This document shows positions 60,590-64,000 of a stretch of 64,000 nt of DNA, in pieces (position 1 is the stretch's first letter; every line of letters starts with the position of its first letter). The DNA lies in the NCBI GenBank assembly GCA_910589415.1, contig OU342637.1:40826162-40890161 (forward strand). The letters run 5' to 3'. The notes below the pieces were generated by a model. That model was not told the origin of the DNA. It searched no databases and saw nothing but the letters and a program-made list of their open reading frames with translations. Source of the stretch: Malachius bipustulatus. Taxonomy: Eukaryota; Arthropoda; Insecta; Coleoptera; Melyridae. The position numbers and the translations under genes are program-made.

Positions 60590-61555
60590 ATCCGGTCCTT
60601 GAGGCACGGTTTCTGACCGCAGTTTTCAATCTAGGGGGCTGAAATTTTTGTAAGATGTCCACAAGGAGTGGTCTGGTATTGCACTTGAGCAAAATCGGCC
60701 GAGCCGTTTCAAAATGGCGACCATTTGAATTTTCGGAAAATTTACTATTTTTTGAACCCCTGTATGAGCAAGATTACAAAAAAACTTTGAAATCAAATTA
60801 ACAGGATTTGAAGAAAATTATTGGAAATTTGAGTTAATGCAATAAAATTACCATAAATTTTCCATTAATAAGCCAGTGTCGTGGGTAGGAAAAGGGTAAA
60901 AATGTGTAAATTTCTATAACCGTTTATGAGTCAATTTTTGAAGAAGTTGAACCGAAATTTTCCATTTCCCTTCCTTTAACATATAATTTGATGTCTTAGC
61001 TTCAATTCGCCTCGATTAATGTAGCACTTTAAACGAAAAATTAAAAAGTTTTTCGCTTGTGCAAAATTAGCTTACACTTATATAAAATTATTAAATCGAT
61101 GAAATGGTTCGCAATTTATTTTTTATTTTTTTTCACATTCAATTATTAATGGTTCTGAAAATTAGAAGAGCAATCGCAACGACAATTAAATCACCTACAT
61201 GCAGGTGAAAAAAGTATTCAAATTGGTCTTTTAATAACTAAGATATGACCAGTTTAAAAAATAAAATGTGTAGGTGTAGGTACCTGACGTACTACATATA
61301 TCTACTCCATCAGCACTACAAATTTGAAACAAACCGTGGCTCAGTTCGTTACACACTTGCCTAGCAAACTGTTGGTGCGGGTTCGAATCCACGAGAGGAT
61401 CATACTTTTTTTTGGTAGGTAGGTGGAGTTTTCCCAAAAGAAAATCGGATAATTTTTTCATTATATTCATTATAAAAAAAATAGGAAGAAAATATTTATT
61501 ATTGAATCGCATAAAAATATACTATTTCTGCGATTGATGCGCAAGAAGGTTTTTT
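60590..61555 (+). repeat. Family A repeat, second copy
   Basis: Shares with 13871-15540 the words cagttttcaatctagg, gtggtctggtattgcacttgagcaaaatcgg, caaaatggcg, agccagtg.cgtgggtaggaaaagggtaaaaatg and, at the end, attgaatcgcataaaaata..gcgattgatgcgcaagaagg. The stretch between is different and holds a tRNA-like head. Confidence 0.65.
61334..61400 (+). ncRNA. tRNA-derived (SINE-like) head with A and B boxes
   Basis: A box TGGCTCAGTTCG (61337-61348) and a perfect B box GGTTCGAATCC (61380-61390), 31 bp apart, followed by a T-run at 61405. The T-arm does not pair well, so it is probably a SINE or degenerate tRNA, not a working tRNA gene. Confidence 0.55.
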
Positions 61556-62457
61556 TTTAAATAAGAAAAAATATTTTAAGAAATTTTTTTGAATGTGATT
61601 GATTTTTGGTTTCCTTAATTTTTTTAATACAGAATGACATGAAAATCCAATATAGGCCATAAGAAAAACGAAAGTTGACTGAAAACTCTCGGATCTAGTC
61701 GGCCTTGAAAATTTTTGTAATGACAAATGGGTAGCTCTTATTGTCGACTTATCTAAGCGTACAAAAAATTATTTTTTAATCTCCAATAACAAAAAAAGAT
61801 ATGATGAAAATAAGAAATCTCGATTTTTCAGTTTTTCCAGGATATTTCAGCAACGACTGAAAATATCCTGAATTTTTTTCAGATTATTACTCGGCATAAA
61901 AATACGCAACATTGCCCCAATTTGACCGACTTCGTATCTCTTAAGATAACCGAGATCCCTATACTTAAGCTCGAAAAACGAACACCCCTGTATACCATAC
62001 CATTCTTGGGTTTATAGTGGGGTACATATACCACTCGTTTTTTTCTTTGTTTTGTTTCGGTCCACTTAGTGGACCACTCTTGTTATGTAGCCGGCTTGGC
62101 GCAAGTCTCGGAGGTCGGGAGGTGGGAGAAAACCAGGTCAGGTCAAGTGTTAAAACGGAGGGAAAGAGTTATTTGCCCCTAGGTTAGTTGTGAGTCGTCG
62201 GACAAAAAAAAACTTTCAGGTAAAGACCGAGATCTCGCGAGAGCGCACAACCTGGTGTGACGCAATCGCGAATCCGTCTATTAGGTACTCACTGAGATAT
62301 CGCCGTTTTGGTTCTTAGTTTTATTGTTAACGGACTGAGTTAACACATGGGTTAAGAAGAAACACAAAGAAATATTGGGATAAAAGGACCAAACATCAAC
62401 ATAGGAAAGCCTTCATCAAGGGACCCATAAAGAAGACAACTCTGAAGAGGTACTATC
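61556..62457. other. Non-coding stretch
   Basis: No gene recognised. Contains the perfect inverted repeat GGTCCAC/GTGGACC (62059-62075, 3-nt loop) and a more GC-rich part from about 62090 that may be the end of an unidentified element. Confidence 0.35.
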
Positions 62458-62479
62458 ATTATTATTATTATTATTATTA
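62458..62479 (-). repeat. AAT microsatellite, 3' tail of the following non-LTR remnant
   Basis: An (ATT)n run on the plus strand; the remnant to its right reads towards it on the minus strand, so it may be its poly-AAT tail. Confidence 0.5.
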
Positions 62480-63330
62480 CTTCTAGGGTAGGTTCAAAGC
62501 CCTTGTACTGAAGCTTGCGCTTATTGTACCTTTTTAGATAATTATCTCATCGGTCCCATCTCCCGAAAGTATTTCAGTATGAGTCCAATGGGTGCTTGTT
62601 CTATTTCTTTTGGTTCTGCCATTTCGGTCCCAATACTAGAAGTCTAGTTCCCTCTAGTGCTTGGCATTCACACATTAGGTGGCATGGGGTTTCCTCCCCA
62701 TCCCCGCATCTCCTGCAATCCGGGATATTTTTCCCTCCTATTATTGAGAGGTGTAATTAGTGGGCAGTGTCCTGTTAGAAGTCCAATTGCCCATCTCAGC
62801 CGGTGCTTACTCAGCTTTTTCAGTTACATCTTCTCTGCTCCCTCTGCCCTTTACCCACCTAGTCGCTTGAGCAGCACCCCAGTTAGGTTTAGGTAAGGTC
62901 TGCATTGAAGTTGCTCTATTTTCTCCCATGAGGAAAATTAGTTGTTGGATTTTTTTTGTATCAGGTTTTCTGTCCACTAGGATCCAAGTTTCTTATTTTA
63001 AATCCCTGGTTTTGAATTCCCAGTCTTTTTTGGATTATTTCTGGTTCCTCTTGGGTCCCTGGTATCCACACTGGTGCTCTTATAGGTTTCGGAACGTCCT
63101 TGGTGCCGAGTGTCGCTCCTGACTAGGGTTCTATTTCCCTGACCACCGGCACCAGCCAGTCTTCTGTGGCCTGGTCAGCGCAGGAAGCCATGAGAAAGTC
63201 CCCTCTAAGCTGCACTCCTGAGAACCTTGGTGCAGGTTCTCCTTCTTTTACGTTGTTCCGCGGTTCCTTGCTGGTCCCGGGTTTTGTTACACTGGGGTTC
63301 ACCTTCAACCCTAGCTTTCTAAGTTCTCCA
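62480..63330 (-). pseudogene. Decayed non-LTR element with DUF4780-like and cysteine-rich tail segments
   Basis: The minus strand reads RGDFLMASCADQATEDWLV..VREIEP (about 63220-63125), a TAG stop, then SGATLGTKDVPKPIRAPVWIPG (about 63120-63055), matching the DUF4780 pattern ('..cade.t.dWL...v..l.pweGa.Lkv....lPk...v.vwiP'). After more stops, at about 62720-62630, it reads CRRCGDGEETPCHLMCECQA, the Cys/His tail of non-LTR retrotransposon ORF2. Pieces are in the right order for one element but with large deletions. Not expressible. Confidence 0.6.
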
Positions 63331-64000
63331 GTTTTCCCCTGGTTTTATAGTTTCTACTATTTTCTCTGTTTCCTGCGAGCGGCTCCTGAGAGTTTTTTTT
63401 TTTTTTTTTGGTGGGTCTTTCTTTTCAGAATCCCCTTCCCTTTTTGAATTAGGTGTGTCTTGGTTCATATGGCCCACGAGTAATGGAGCTATTAAAGAAA
63501 TACCATTCGCAGAGCTCCATACGTATGGTAGGCATTTATTTTCGAAGGTGCGCCACTTCTTCGAGGTTGAATCCAGAAGGGACTGATCTACTATTCAGCC
63601 ACGCATCCATTTAGCCTGGGTTCCCGCCGTAGGATTTAGGTTTTTAAAGGTTGTCTCCTTTTGGTCGAGGCGGTAAAGCCTAGACCCCCGTATTCCTCTG
63701 TTCGCGAGATATAACCTCGACAACAGAGTTTTAAGGTTTTTCGGAGGTCCACTTTCGGACGTTCTCCGGCATCGTTAACCCCTGTGCAGACCTTTAGTCA
63801 CGACATGACAACTAGGTTGAGGGAGGTAGTCCGCGGCAGGGCTTTTTGAGCTGCCAGTCTGGAGTTTTAAATCCGACGAGCTCTATCACCGCTGCTAACC
63901 TTACTCATTATTGATCACTGTAAGGTCGTGCCCTATCCGCCACCTCGGACGCGCCTGATGTGTACCTCAACCACACAGGAAGAGCTACTATCACTTAGTA
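63331..64000 (-). other. Upstream part of the decayed element or unique DNA
   Basis: More GC-rich than the window mean. A T-run at 63396-63409. No continuous frame resembling a protein on either strand; probably 5' sequence of the remnant at 62480-63330, truncated by the window edge. Confidence 0.35.

Noticed and set aside
61334..61400. A functional tRNA gene
   Set aside because: The T-stem does not pair and no proper acceptor stem forms. A SINE head or pseudo-tRNA is more likely.
62928..63447. Plus-strand ORFs opposite the DUF4780-like remnant
   Set aside because: Antisense shadows; the minus strand carries recognisable motifs.

Overview
This is an AT-rich eukaryotic window, almost certainly from an insect. 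The evidence is GT-AG split exons of an insect-type CRAL-TRIO lipid-transfer gene, an endogenous errantivirus with gag, pol and env, Penelope-like elements, several arthropod-type non-LTR retrotransposons, a mariner remnant and many short elements with CAGGGTG-type ends at TA. Frequent taggtaggtacct-like words are reminiscent of hemipteran genomes, but I cannot place the order with confidence. There are no bacterial-style genes.

Layout. 1-425 is the 3' end of a non-LTR element. 1123-1323 is a probable first coding exon on the minus strand, with a GTAAGT donor. 1709-2421 is a foldback repeat. 2788-12347 is a tandem Penelope-like element (PLE) array with two identical 828-codon RT plus GIY-YIG genes, one internally deleted copy and one inverted terminal repeat; every terminal repeat carries a hammerhead-ribozyme-like core. 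12365-13870 is a 1.5 kb palindrome. 13871-16752 holds diverged tandem repeats and two nested inverted-repeat elements. 17285-25959 is a complete errantivirus on the minus strand, with identical 331-bp LTRs and a GGTA target duplication. 25960-34858 is non-coding, with minisatellites, a 2.2 kb inverted-repeat element containing another, perfect hairpins and a Crypton-like recombinase fragment.

34859-45297 is the most unusual part: two roughly 2.1 kb direct repeats flank a roughly 2 kb spacer, with no credible ORF of their own. Repeats and spacer contain hairpins whose stems change in a compensatory way between copies, which suggests a structured non-coding RNA element. A 4.1 kb CR1/Jockey-like retrotransposon is inserted in the right-hand repeat.

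45298-52342 is a mosaic of retroelement tails, mariner-type elements and a GC-rich island with TATA box, initiator and a 195-codon ORF. 52343-60011 holds two coding exons of the CRAL-TRIO gene, separated by a 7.4 kb intron full of decayed elements: a Jockey-like RT, and a second PLE family with inverted hammerhead-bearing repeats. The remainder is repeat DNA, a tRNA-derived SINE-like head and a decayed non-LTR element with a DUF4780-like segment.

Functionally, the only host genes I can support are the CRAL-TRIO gene and the isolated exon near the left edge. The rest is mobile DNA of several ages, from apparently intact (errantivirus, PLE array) to heavily decayed.
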